64,000 bases of DNA, taken from NCBI GenBank assembly GCA_963676725.1, contig OY781463.1, positions 1 through 64,000 of the forward strand, read 5' to 3'. This document shows positions 23,657 through 33,200 of this stretch, piece after piece (position 1 is the stretch's first letter; the number at the start of each line of letters is the position of its first letter). The notes beneath the pieces are model-generated. The model saw nothing but the letters and a program-made list of their open reading frames with translations, was not told where the DNA came from and did no database searches. The translations under genes and the position numbers were made by a program. The DNA is from G963662905 sp963676725. Its GTDB lineage: Bacteria > Bacteroidota > Bacteroidia > Bacteroidales > WRLA01.

Positions 23657-26600
23657 ATGAGAAAATTTACCTTCCTTCTTGCATTTTTTGCCTTTATTGG
23701 CATGCAAGTAAGTGCTCAACAGCAAATCTCGGGTACGGTCACCAGTGCGGAGGACGGCACGTCCATCCCTGGTGCATCCGTAGTAGTTAAAGGTACCACT
23801 GTAGGTACGGTTACTGACATCGATGGTAATTACACCATTACCGTAACGCCAGATGACGAATACCTGGTATTCTCCTTTGTGGGGATGCAAGCACAGGAAA
23901 TGCTCATCGCTGGCAATGATGTTATTAACGTTGCGCTTGAGCCGGTTTCAACTGCCCTCGAAGGGGTTGTTGTAACAGCCCTTGGTATTTCAAGGGAGAA
24001 AAAATCATTGGGTTATGCTGTTCAGGATTTGTCCGGAGATGATCTCTCGGATGCGCCTGAAAATAACCTTGTTAATGCCTTAACCGGTAAAGTTTCCGGT
24101 GTTCAGGTAACTAATTCTAGTGGAGCCATTGGTTCTTCTTCTAGGATTGTTATTCGTGGTAATACATCTTTTACCAACAACGACCCTCTGTTTGTTGTTG
24201 ATGGTGTGCCAATCCTAAACCGTTCCTCTGAAGTATCTCAGTGGGGCGACGTTGACTTTGGTAATGCTGCCATGGACATCGATCCTGCAAATATTGAGAG
24301 TATCTCTGTTCTTAAAGGTGCAAATGCTGCCGCACTTTATGGTAGCCGTGCTCAGAACGGTGTTATCCTTATTACTACAAAAAAAGGTTCTAAGCCTGGT
24401 CAAGGACGTGGAATTAGCGTTGACTTTTCTTCAGCCTTTACCATGGACAATGTGTCTATAATCCCAAAATACCAAAATTCTTATGGTCAGGGTTATGGTG
24501 GTTCAGAGTATATTGCCAAACAAGATGGCGTAGACATTACAAATCTTGCAGAATATCAAAAATGGTCCCAAGAGAATTCTTTTAGCTATGTTGATGGAAA
24601 CTGGGGTGGCGTAAATGATGGTATTGATGAAAGTTGGGGTTCCCGTTTGGATGCCGGACTTCTTATCCCTCAGTTTAACAGCCCATTAGATGCAAATGGA
24701 AACAGAACAGCAACTCCTTGGGTATCTAATCCTGATAATATTAAAGATTTCTTCGAAACAGGTACCAGCTGGAATAATAATCTATCCATTACCGGTGGAA
24801 ATGATATTGCTTCTTTCCGTTTAGGTTTAACAAACAGCCAACAAAAAGGTGCAGTGCCTAATACAGACCTGACACGTAATAGCGTGAATTTTGCAGGTAC
24901 ATTGAAAGCCAGTAAGCGTTTAACAGCTCAGGCTTCTGTAAATTATACACGCAATAATAGTGATAACCTCCCCGGTGGCGGTTATGATGAAAATAATATT
25001 ATGCAATCACTCGGTGGCTGGTTTGGCCGTCAGGTGGATATGACAGACCTGAAAAATAATTGGGAAACATACAACCCACAGGGAAATCCTTATAACTGGA
25101 ATTCTAGTTATCATAATAACCCATATTGGACAGTATATAGAAATACTACCTCACGTTCACGTGACCGTGTATTTGGAAATGTGAACCTGACTTATCAAAT
25201 CACAGATTGGTTAAAAGTTATGGGTCGTGTTGGTACTGACTTTTATAATGAATATCGGAAGCATGTTGTTGCTGACGGATCTATCGAGTCTTCAAACGGT
25301 GGTTCATTCTGGCAACGCAATATGTATGAGAATGAAACAAATGCAGACCTTATCTTTTATGCCGACAAAAACATTAATGAAGACATAGAAGTGCATGCTA
25401 CATTAGGTGGTAACTATATGAACCGTAAGTATAAGACAATGTACTTATCTGCATCAGAACTTACCGTACCTGACCTTTATACGATCGCAAACGTGCGTGG
25501 TAATGCCAGCGTAACCCAGTATGATGAAGAAAAGCAAACAAACTCATTATTTGGTTCTGCTAGCTTTGGATACCGCCATATGCTGTATGTAGATGTCACT
25601 GCACGTAACGATTGGAGTTCAACACTTCCTGCTGACAACTGGTCATATTTCTATCCTTCTTTTAGTGTTAGTTATATCTTCACTGAGATGTTGGATATTG
25701 ATCCTGCGATCATGAGCTTTGGTAAAGTTCGTGGAGGTTGGGCTAAAGTGGGTAATGATACTGATCCTTATCAGTTATATCCTACATTTGTCCCTACATC
25801 TGATCCATTTAGCGGTGTAGCTCAATATTCTACAACACGCGCATTGCCAAACGCACAGTTGAAGCCTGAAAGCACAAATTCAATCGAATTTGGTCTTGAT
25901 ATGAAATTCTTCAATAACCGTTTAGGTCTTGATTTTACTTACTATAACATGAACACTTCTGATCAAATTATGAATATTGATATCTCAAGTGCTTCTGGTT
26001 ATAACCAAAAGTGGATTAATGCCGGTAAAGTTTCTAACAAAGGTGTTGAACTCATGCTGACTGGTAAAATCCTTGATAACCCAACAGGTTTGAACTGGGA
26101 AGTTAATATTAACTGGGCTACCAATAAAAACGTTGTTGAAGAGCTTTATACAGATCCTCTTACAGGTCAAAAGATTGATGCTTTTACACTGGGAACTTCT
26201 TGGGGTGCTGTTACTGTTGAAGCACGCGAAGGTGAAGAGTTTGGCGTAATCAAAGGCGGTGGTTATGTATATGATGACGAAGGCCGTGTGCTAATTAATC
26301 CTGCTTCAGGTCTTCCTGAGCATTCTGCTCAGCCGGTAACAATTGGTAATGTTATGCCCGATTGGACTGGTGGTATCCGGAATACATTTAGTTATAAAGA
26401 TATTAGCTTAAGCTTCTTGCTCGACTCGCGTTGGGGTGGAGATATCTTTTCCGTAACCGATTGGTTTGGTGCTTATGCCGGTGTAACTGAAGAAACAGCC
26501 GAAAACGGTATCCGCGAAAATGGTCTGATTGTAGGTCAGGATGTTCTTGATGATAAAACTTGTGGCTATGTAAACGATGCCGGAGAATTTGTTACCAATG

Positions 26601-26926
26601 ATATCGTTGTAGCTGCTCAGGATTATTATGAGAATTATTGGGGATTACACGAGCCTTCAGTAATTAAAGGTAGCTTTATTAAACTACGCGAGGTTGTTAT
26701 CAGCTATAACCTTCCAAAGAAATGGATGAAGAAAACAGGTTTCATTAAGCGTGCAAACTTCTCTGTTATCGGAAGAAACCTTGCCTTGCTCTATACTGAT
26801 AAATCCAATGATGTGGGAATCGATCCTGAAACAGGTTTCGGTACTTCAATCAATGGTATGGGTCTTGAGCAATTCCAGATTCCTGCAACACGTAGTTTTG
26901 GTTTCAAACTGCAGTTATCCTTCTAG
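23657..26926 (+). CDS. SusC/RagA family TonB-linked outer-membrane protein
   Basis: The 1089-residue protein has a signal peptide ending VSAQQ, a carboxypeptidase-like domain (about 22-105: ISGTVTSAEDG, IPGASVVVKGT, DGNYTITV), then the SusC plug with the family signature NVALEPVSTALEGVVVTALG, VSGVQVTNSS and GANAAALYGSRAQNGVILITT, and a large 22-strand barrel ending on LQLSF. It imports oligosaccharides or peptides as a lid-capped channel with SusD and TonB. The SusD partner follows 46 bases downstream. No glycoside hydrolase, sigma/anti-sigma pair or hybrid two-component regulator flanks the pair, so the nutrient cannot be inferred. Confidence 0.96.
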   Translation: MRKFTFLLAFFAFIGMQVSAQQQISGTVTSAEDGTSIPGASVVVKGTTVGTVTDIDGNYTITVTPDDEYLVFSFVGMQAQEMLIAGNDVINVALEPVSTALEGVVVTALGISREKKSLGYAVQDLSGDDLSDAPENNLVNALTGKVSGVQVTNSSGAIGSSSRIVIRGNTSFTNNDPLFVVDGVPILNRSSEVSQWGDVDFGNAAMDIDPANIESISVLKGANAAALYGSRAQNGVILITTKKGSKPGQGRGISVDFSSAFTMDNVSIIPKYQNSYGQGYGGSEYIAKQDGVDITNLAEYQKWSQENSFSYVDGNWGGVNDGIDESWGSRLDAGLLIPQFNSPLDANGNRTATPWVSNPDNIKDFFETGTSWNNNLSITGGNDIASFRLGLTNSQQKGAVPNTDLTRNSVNFAGTLKASKRLTAQASVNYTRNNSDNLPGGGYDENNIMQSLGGWFGRQVDMTDLKNNWETYNPQGNPYNWNSSYHNNPYWTVYRNTTSRSRDRVFGNVNLTYQITDWLKVMGRVGTDFYNEYRKHVVADGSIESSNGGSFWQRNMYENETNADLIFYADKNINEDIEVHATLGGNYMNRKYKTMYLSASELTVPDLYTIANVRGNASVTQYDEEKQTNSLFGSASFGYRHMLYVDVTARNDWSSTLPADNWSYFYPSFSVSYIFTEMLDIDPAIMSFGKVRGGWAKVGNDTDPYQLYPTFVPTSDPFSGVAQYSTTRALPNAQLKPESTNSIEFGLDMKFFNNRLGLDFTYYNMNTSDQIMNIDISSASGYNQKWINAGKVSNKGVELMLTGKILDNPTGLNWEVNINWATNKNVVEELYTDPLTGQKIDAFTLGTSWGAVTVEAREGEEFGVIKGGGYVYDDEGRVLINPASGLPEHSAQPVTIGNVMPDWTGGIRNTFSYKDISLSFLLDSRWGGDIFSVTDWFGAYAGVTEETAENGIRENGLIVGQDVLDDKTCGYVNDAGEFVTNDIVVAAQDYYENYWGLHEPSVIKGSFIKLREVVISYNLPKKWMKKTGFIKRANFSVIGRNLALLYTDKSNDVGIDPETGFGTSINGMGLEQFQIPATRSFGFKLQLSF

Positions 26927-26972
26927 TATAACAAGAGCTTAACATTCGAAACTTAATATTAGAAACCTAAAA

Positions 26973-28430
26973 ATGAATAAAATGAAAAAATTCTTAAATA
27001 TAAAAGCGGTATTCGTTCTTGGGCTTATCATTGGTCTGGTCTCTTGTACCAAGGACTTTGAAGAGATGAACGTGAACCCTAATGAGCCAAATTGGGCTCC
27101 TAATACAAATATTCTGGCGCATAGCCTGCGGTATTATGCCGATAATTTCTTCGACGACTGGCAGGATATGAATAACTATATGAGTTATGCCGGTCAGGTG
27201 ACAAAAATCCAGTATATTGATGAAGCACGTTATAATTACCGTGCCAGTGTCGTCAATGCTGCTTGGGAAGATGCATATAATACTACTCTTGATCTTACAA
27301 AGGTGATTGGTTATGCTTCTGAAAGCGGCGATAAAAACATGCAAGCTGCTGCTTTAACCTTCCGAGCATATATCATGCAAATTGCTACTGATACATGGAA
27401 ATCTATTCCTTATAGCGATGCATGGAAAGCCGAAGATGGTATTGTTAATCCAACATATGATACCCAAGAGAACATCTATAAAGCAATTCTTGCTGACCTT
27501 AAATTGGCCGGAGAACTTTTTGCTGCCGGAAATGGCGATGCTCTGGGTGATGGTGACCTTCTTTATGGTGGCGACGCCGCAAAATGGGAAAAATTCTGTA
27601 ACTCCCTTCGTTTAAGGGTAGCCATCCGTATTTCAAATGTGAATGAAGCGCTTGCTACAACGCATATTAATGAAGTGCTTCAAGGTGGTAAAATTATGCT
27701 AAGTAATGAAGATAATGCTTATTTCTGGTGGCCTGGTGCTGCTCCTTATAAAGAGCCTTGGCAGGAAAATTCAGAAACTCGTGATGACCACGGTATGTGT
27801 AATACCTTGATTGATACTTTGAAAGCTTTTGCTGACCCACGTCTTCCTGTTCTTGCTAAGCCAAATGCTGATGGAGAATATGTTGGTCTTGCTGCAGGTG
27901 CTATTGATGGTACTTTCGATATGGCTAAAATTTCAAGAATTGGTGCTATGTATCGCGATAACCCAGCTGGTTTTACTCCATTTATGCGCTATGCTGAAGT
28001 GCTCTTTATTCAAGCTGAAGCTGCACAACGTGGTATGACAAATGCTGACCCACAATCACTTTATGAGGACGCAATTGCTGCTTCTATGAATGAAAATGGT
28101 ATTACTGATGGCGATGCTATCGCTGCTTTTGTTGCTAGTCCTAAGGTGGCTTATAAGAATGATGTAAACCAAATTTATCTGCAAAAATGGATCAGCCTCT
28201 TTAAGGATGGCCATGAAGCTTGGGCAGAGTGCCGCCGTACTGATATTCCTGTTATGGATGAAGCTGAAGGTAGCCCTTACGGAAGACATAACCGTCCTCC
28301 TTTCCGTTATCCTTACCCAACAAACGAATTTAACAGAAATGGCGCAAACATTGCTCCTGCTGCTGTTGGAATCGTTGACCAATTCTGGGGACAGAAAATG
28401 TGGTGGGATACACGTACAGGCGTAAACTAA
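26973..28430 (+). CDS. SusD/RagB-like nutrient-binding outer-membrane lipoprotein
   Basis: The 485-residue protein has a lipoprotein signal with lipobox LVSC and begins the mature part CTKDFEEMNVNPNEP, which is typical of the SusD-like_2 subgroup. It includes the TPR-type helices (ADTWKSIPYSDAWK, LLYGGDAAKWEKFCNSLRLRVAIR) and the C-terminal VNQIYLQKWISLFKDGHEAWAE segment. SusD proteins sit as a lid on SusC and capture the substrate outside the cell. An alternative start at 26982 (MKKFLNIK) is equally plausible. It is co-transcribed with susC and ended by a strong terminator. Confidence 0.95.
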   Translation: MNKMKKFLNIKAVFVLGLIIGLVSCTKDFEEMNVNPNEPNWAPNTNILAHSLRYYADNFFDDWQDMNNYMSYAGQVTKIQYIDEARYNYRASVVNAAWEDAYNTTLDLTKVIGYASESGDKNMQAAALTFRAYIMQIATDTWKSIPYSDAWKAEDGIVNPTYDTQENIYKAILADLKLAGELFAAGNGDALGDGDLLYGGDAAKWEKFCNSLRLRVAIRISNVNEALATTHINEVLQGGKIMLSNEDNAYFWWPGAAPYKEPWQENSETRDDHGMCNTLIDTLKAFADPRLPVLAKPNADGEYVGLAAGAIDGTFDMAKISRIGAMYRDNPAGFTPFMRYAEVLFIQAEAAQRGMTNADPQSLYEDAIAASMNENGITDGDAIAAFVASPKVAYKNDVNQIYLQKWISLFKDGHEAWAECRRTDIPVMDEAEGSPYGRHNRPPFRYPYPTNEFNRNGANIAPAAVGIVDQFWGQKMWWDTRTGVN

Positions 28431-28460
28431 TCTACAGAATAAATAATTCTGATAATATAA

Positions 28461-28488
28461 AACGCAGGCTCTTAAGCCTGCGTTTTTT
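28461..28488 (+). terminator. Terminator of the susC-susD unit
   Basis: A perfect stem ACGCAGGCT / AGCCTGCGT with a short TTA-type loop and six T, about 30 bases past the susD stop. Confidence 0.92.
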
Positions 28489-28650
28489 GTTTGTCCTAAA
28501 GTGTAATTCTGTGAACTCCCTGATGTTTAATTCTCGCCTTGTGCTTATAAAGCACTTAACAACACTAAATTGCTGAACTGTATCAGGGATCTTATTGGAT
28601 TGAAATCGACTTTATTTTAGTTCATCTCTTTTTATATGAATTTTTATTGA

Positions 28651-28658
28651 TAGCTTTG
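28651..28658 (+). promoter_or_regulatory. Predicted -7 element for the Lys/Arg-rich membrane protein
   Basis: TAGCTTTG is an exact TAnnTTTG match about 60 bases before the TTG start at 28718. Confidence 0.4.
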
Positions 28659-28717
28659 AACTTGAAAATTTTGAGTAGTTTTTTCTGACCGAAATAATCC
28701 ATGATAATTTAGAAAAC

Positions 28718-30136
28718 TTGGCGAAAATAAAGTACATAGCACCAAATAAAAGCGCATACAACAGACGTGAACGTAAATCCATACGAAAGAAGGAAAAGGA
28801 ATATAAAATCCGCATAAAAGAGCAAAAACGTTGGTTGCGCGAAAAGAAACGTAGTGAAAGAAGGGAAGAATTCCAAAAATTGATTTCTTCATTGTTCCGT
28901 AGAAAGAAAGAATCAGTCAGTACAAAAAGGTATAAAGAAAAAATAAAAGCAGAAAAACTGGAGCAAAGGGAAGCGTTTTTCCAAAATGTCAAACAAATAT
29001 TCAAATTTAAATGGCTTAGGCCTAAAAAAGTACGTAAGAAAAAACAAGTAAACCGATTTGTCGGAGCTCCGGAAACCAATAAAAAGCACAAGAATAAGAA
29101 GCATAAACGAACTTTGTCCGTTTTAAAACTAATCCGCAAAAAACAGCAAATACAACATTCACATATAGATGCGCAATTGTTAAAAGGGGGAAAACTCCTC
29201 CATCATAAGGATAATGCGAAAAACCGACATCAGAAAAAGGGTGTTTTGAAACGTTTGAAAGGGAGTTTTCGTCCTTCTGCAAAAATACTTCAGGAGCAAT
29301 TCAGTAAGAATGGTGGCGTTCAGACTTATGGATCTGTTTTTGTCCATTCACTGTCTTTATTTATTATCTCATACCTTTTTGTTTTTGAAATTGGCGCCTT
29401 TCTCACAGCAGTTGCAGCACGTTATTTTGGTATTGGGTCGAGAGTATTCTATAATTTTGTGCAGTTTTCAGCAACAACTTATAGCAATAGCTGGTCGAGG
29501 CTGGCGTTGATCGTTATTTTTGCTGTTGCCCCATTTTTATCCCTTTTTATATGGGTTTTATCTCGTAAATTATTGCAATGGTTTAAAGGTTCTGCCGGAT
29601 ATTTGCGACTCTTTCTGGTGTGGTCTATGATTCATGGCCTGAACCTCTTTTTTGGTGCATATCTTGCCGGCGTAATTACACGCTCGGGCTTTGTTTATAC
29701 CACAGAGTGGATTTTTATGAGCCGCATTTTGGATGCGGAAGAGATTGTATTTGCACTTTCAGCAATTCTGATTATGATTTTTGTGGGCAGGAATTTGGTT
29801 TCGCATATGTTGAAAGCTTCGCCTTCTTATTCCATTATTCAAAAGCCGGCTCGTAAACTCTATGTGCTTACGGTTTTTATGATGCCTTGGCTTGCAGGCT
29901 CTTTGCTTGTATTTGTGGTTTTTTTACCGAATGTTTCTATTCCGCAGCTTTTGATGCTGCTAAGCCTTGCCTTACTTCTTATACCGGCCTATCTAAATGT
30001 TCTGAATCCAAAATGGGATGTAATTGAATTTCATTTTAAAAGACGAAGGCTTAAATGGCAATTTTTACTGATTGCCTTAGCTGTCTTCAGTTTGTTGGCT
30101 GTCAGGTGGATACTGGATGGAGGATTCTTTATTTAG
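28718..30136 (+). CDS. Lys/Arg-rich N-terminal domain fused to seven-helix membrane domain, unknown
   Basis: I do not recognise this 472-residue protein. Residues 1 to about 200 are extremely basic (23 Lys or Arg in the first 60), probably a cytoplasmic coiled helix able to bind RNA, DNA or anionic lipid. Residues 205 to 470 hold about seven hydrophobic helices, among them FVHSLSLFIISYLFVFEIG, LALIVIFAVAPFLSLFIW, FLVWSMIHGLNLFFGAYLAG and LLMLLSLALLLIPAYL. The start is uncertain: the first codon able to start is TTG (28718) and no in-frame ATG occurs before the membrane part. It stands between the SusCD terminator and dnaE. Monocistronic or leading into dnaE. Confidence 0.75.
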   Translation: MAKIKYIAPNKSAYNRRERKSIRKKEKEYKIRIKEQKRWLREKKRSERREEFQKLISSLFRRKKESVSTKRYKEKIKAEKLEQREAFFQNVKQIFKFKWLRPKKVRKKKQVNRFVGAPETNKKHKNKKHKRTLSVLKLIRKKQQIQHSHIDAQLLKGGKLLHHKDNAKNRHQKKGVLKRLKGSFRPSAKILQEQFSKNGGVQTYGSVFVHSLSLFIISYLFVFEIGAFLTAVAARYFGIGSRVFYNFVQFSATTYSNSWSRLALIVIFAVAPFLSLFIWVLSRKLLQWFKGSAGYLRLFLVWSMIHGLNLFFGAYLAGVITRSGFVYTTEWIFMSRILDAEEIVFALSAILIMIFVGRNLVSHMLKASPSYSIIQKPARKLYVLTVFMMPWLAGSLLVFVVFLPNVSIPQLLMLLSLALLLIPAYLNVLNPKWDVIEFHFKRRRLKWQFLLIALAVFSLLAVRWILDGGFFI

Positions 30137-30264
30137 ATAGCTAATAGCCTGTATTATAAAGGTTTATATCTGGAGCCTAATTCCAAAAACTTATTAACAT
30201 GCATCTGTTTTTTCGGCCATTTCTATTAATTTTACGTCTTGTATTTTAATTAATTTCATGCCCT

Positions 30265-33200
30265 ATGTATATCGTTTTTGATACCGAAACAACAGGATTG
30301 CCCAATAATTTTAATGCTCCATTAACCGATAGTGCAAATTGGCCGAGACTTGTGCAGCTCGCATGGCAGGTTCATGATAAAAAAGGGGCTCTCCTTGAGG
30401 TAAAGAATTATATCATACGTCCGGATGGCTTCGAAATTCCTTATGCAGTAACTAAAATACATGGCATAAGTAATCAACAGGCTGTTAATCAGGGTTTCGA
30501 GCTTTCAAAAGTACTTGATGCATTTAATGAATCCCTGAAAAAAGTTTCTTATGTCGTTGGTCATAACATCACATTCGATAATAATATTGTTGGCGCAGAA
30601 TTATTCAGAACAGGTCAAGACCGTCGATTGCTGGATTTGCCCCACATCGACACCATGAAAGAAACTGTCGATTTCTGTGCTCTGCCGGGAGGAAGGGCAA
30701 ATCAGAAATTTAAATTCCCAAACCTTACCGAACTTCATACAAAGCTTTTCGGTGAAGCCTTTGATGCTGCTCATAATGCTGCTGCTGATGTAGAAGCAAC
30801 TGCCCGTTGTTTTCTGGAAATAGTACGTCTGGGGATCGTGCCTCTTCGTAGTTTAGGGCTCTCCCAAGAAGAATATAGGGTCTTCCTTGAGAAGAATCCG
30901 AAACCTATAAAGCCTATTGGACTTAATATTCTGCCTTTTAATCCAAATGAAGTGCTCCCCACTTCTTCAAGGCAAATAGATTCGACGATTTCGAGTGGAG
31001 ATGAGGCTGTTGCCAAGAAAATAATAGTCGAGAAAAAGCCTTTTGTACACCTTCATGTGCATACCCAATACAGCATTCTTGATGGTGCAGCAGAAATTGG
31101 AAAATTGATTAACAAAGCCAAAGAGGATAATATGCCCGCCATTGCCATAACGGATCATGGGAATATGTTCGGGGCAAAATTATTTCATAAAACGGCTTTA
31201 AAGGCTGGCTTAAAGCCGATCCTAGGCTGTGAGGTGTATGTCGCCAGACGGACGCGTTTCGATCAGGAAACAAAACAGGATGGTAGTGGGTACCATCTCG
31301 TATTGCTTGCAAAAAACCAAATCGGTTATAATAATCTCATCGAAATGGTCTCCTTGTCCTGGCTTGAAGGTTTTTATTATAAACCGCGCATTGATAAGGA
31401 TTTGCTTAAAGAAAAAAGTGAAGGGATTATTGCGTTATCTGCCTGTCTTGGTGGCGAAATCCCTAAATTAATTATGGAAAGTGGCGTAGAAGCTGCAGAA
31501 AAATCGCTTCTATGGTATAAAGAGGTTTTTGGTGATGATTTCTATCTCGAAATGCAAAGGCATCGCTCAGGAATTCCTGAGAAGGATAAGGATGTTTATG
31601 AAGATCAGGTTTTTGTAAATCAGGAACTTATTACACTTGGGCAGAAGCATGGTGTAAAACTGGTCGTTAGCAATGATGTGCATTTTATTGATGCAAAAGA
31701 TGCTGAAGCCCATGATCGCCTGATCTGCCTGAGCACAGGAAAAGACTTGGATGATCCCGCTAGGATGAAATATACAACCCAAGAGTGGTTTAAAACCACC
31801 GATGAAATGTACGAACTCTTTCACGATCAAGCGGAAGCCTTGCTTACAACTCAAGAAATTGCTGATAAAGTTGAGGTGTATGAGCTTGATCGAAAGCCAA
31901 TTATGCCCGAATTTGATATTCCTGAAGATTTTGGGACTTTCGAATCCTTTAAGGAAAAATTCAAGGAGGAAGATCTTTTGACAGAATTTGGTGAACAAGC
32001 CTTTAACCGCCTGGGTCGATATGAAAGTGTTGTTCGTGTAAAACTGGAAGCAGAATACCTTCGAAAAATTGTTTATGAAGGTGTCGAGATGCGCTGGGGA
32101 GAAATAACAGAAGACATAAGAGAGCGAGTTGATTTTGAGTTAAATACGATTAAAACGATGGGTTTTCCGGGCTATTTCCTGATTGTATGGGATTTCCTGA
32201 AAGCTGCTCGGAGTATGGGCGTAAGTGTCGGCCCCGGAAGGGGGTCTGCAGCTGGATCCGTTGTGGCCTATTGCTTAAGGATTACAGAAATTGACCCGAT
32301 TAAATATAAACTGCTGTTTGAGCGTTTCCTAAATCCCGATCGTATTTCAATGCCTGATATTGATATTGATTTCGATGATGAAGGCAGGGGAAAAGTGCTC
32401 GACTGGGTCGTGAAAAAATATGGCGAAAAACGTGTGGCGCATATTATTACTTTTGGTAAAATGGCTGCTAAATTAGCCATTCGCGATGTGGCTAGAGTGC
32501 AAAGGCTCCCGCTGTCCGAAGCCAATAGACTTGCAAAAATGGTTCCGGAAAAACCGGGCATGTCTCTCAGAAAGGCCTTTAAAGAATCTCCTGAATTATT
32601 AAAGGAAAAAGAAAGCGGAAGTAAGGAGGTTGTGAGTGTTCTTGATTATGCTGTTACCCTCGAAGGTTCGGTTCGAAATACCGGAACACATGCCTGTGGT
32701 ATCATTATCGGGAAAGATGATCTGGAACATTATGTGCCTGTAAGTACGGCCAAAGATTCTGAACTGAAGTATGTTACACAGTACGACGGAAAACATGTAG
32801 AGGATATCGGGCTTCTTAAGATGGACTTTCTTGGATTAAAAACCCTCTCCATTATAAAAGATGCAGTGGAGAATGTCAGGCTTTCAACAGGGAATGTGAT
32901 TGATATCGAAAATGTTCCCTTAGAAGATCCGGTTACCTATGAATTGTACAGTAAGGGCGAAACAACAGCTTTATTTCAGTTTGAATCGGATGGGATGAAA
33001 AAGCACTTAAGAGCACTCAAACCAACACGTTTTGAAGACCTTATTGCGATGAACGCCCTCTATCGTCCGGGGCCAATGGAGTATATCCCCTCCTTTGTGA
33101 AAAGGAAGCATGGTCAAGAAAAAATCGAATATGACCTTCCCGAAATGGAAGAATATCTCGAAGAAACCTATGGGATTACTGTCTATCAGGAACAGGTGAT

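Noticed and set aside
28612..29139. A 175-residue Phe/Leu/Ser-rich frame antisense to the Lys/Arg-rich gene.
   Set aside because: Antisense of AAA/AAG and AGA codons yields Phe, Leu and Ser; it is a shadow of the polybasic region and has no promoter or family match.
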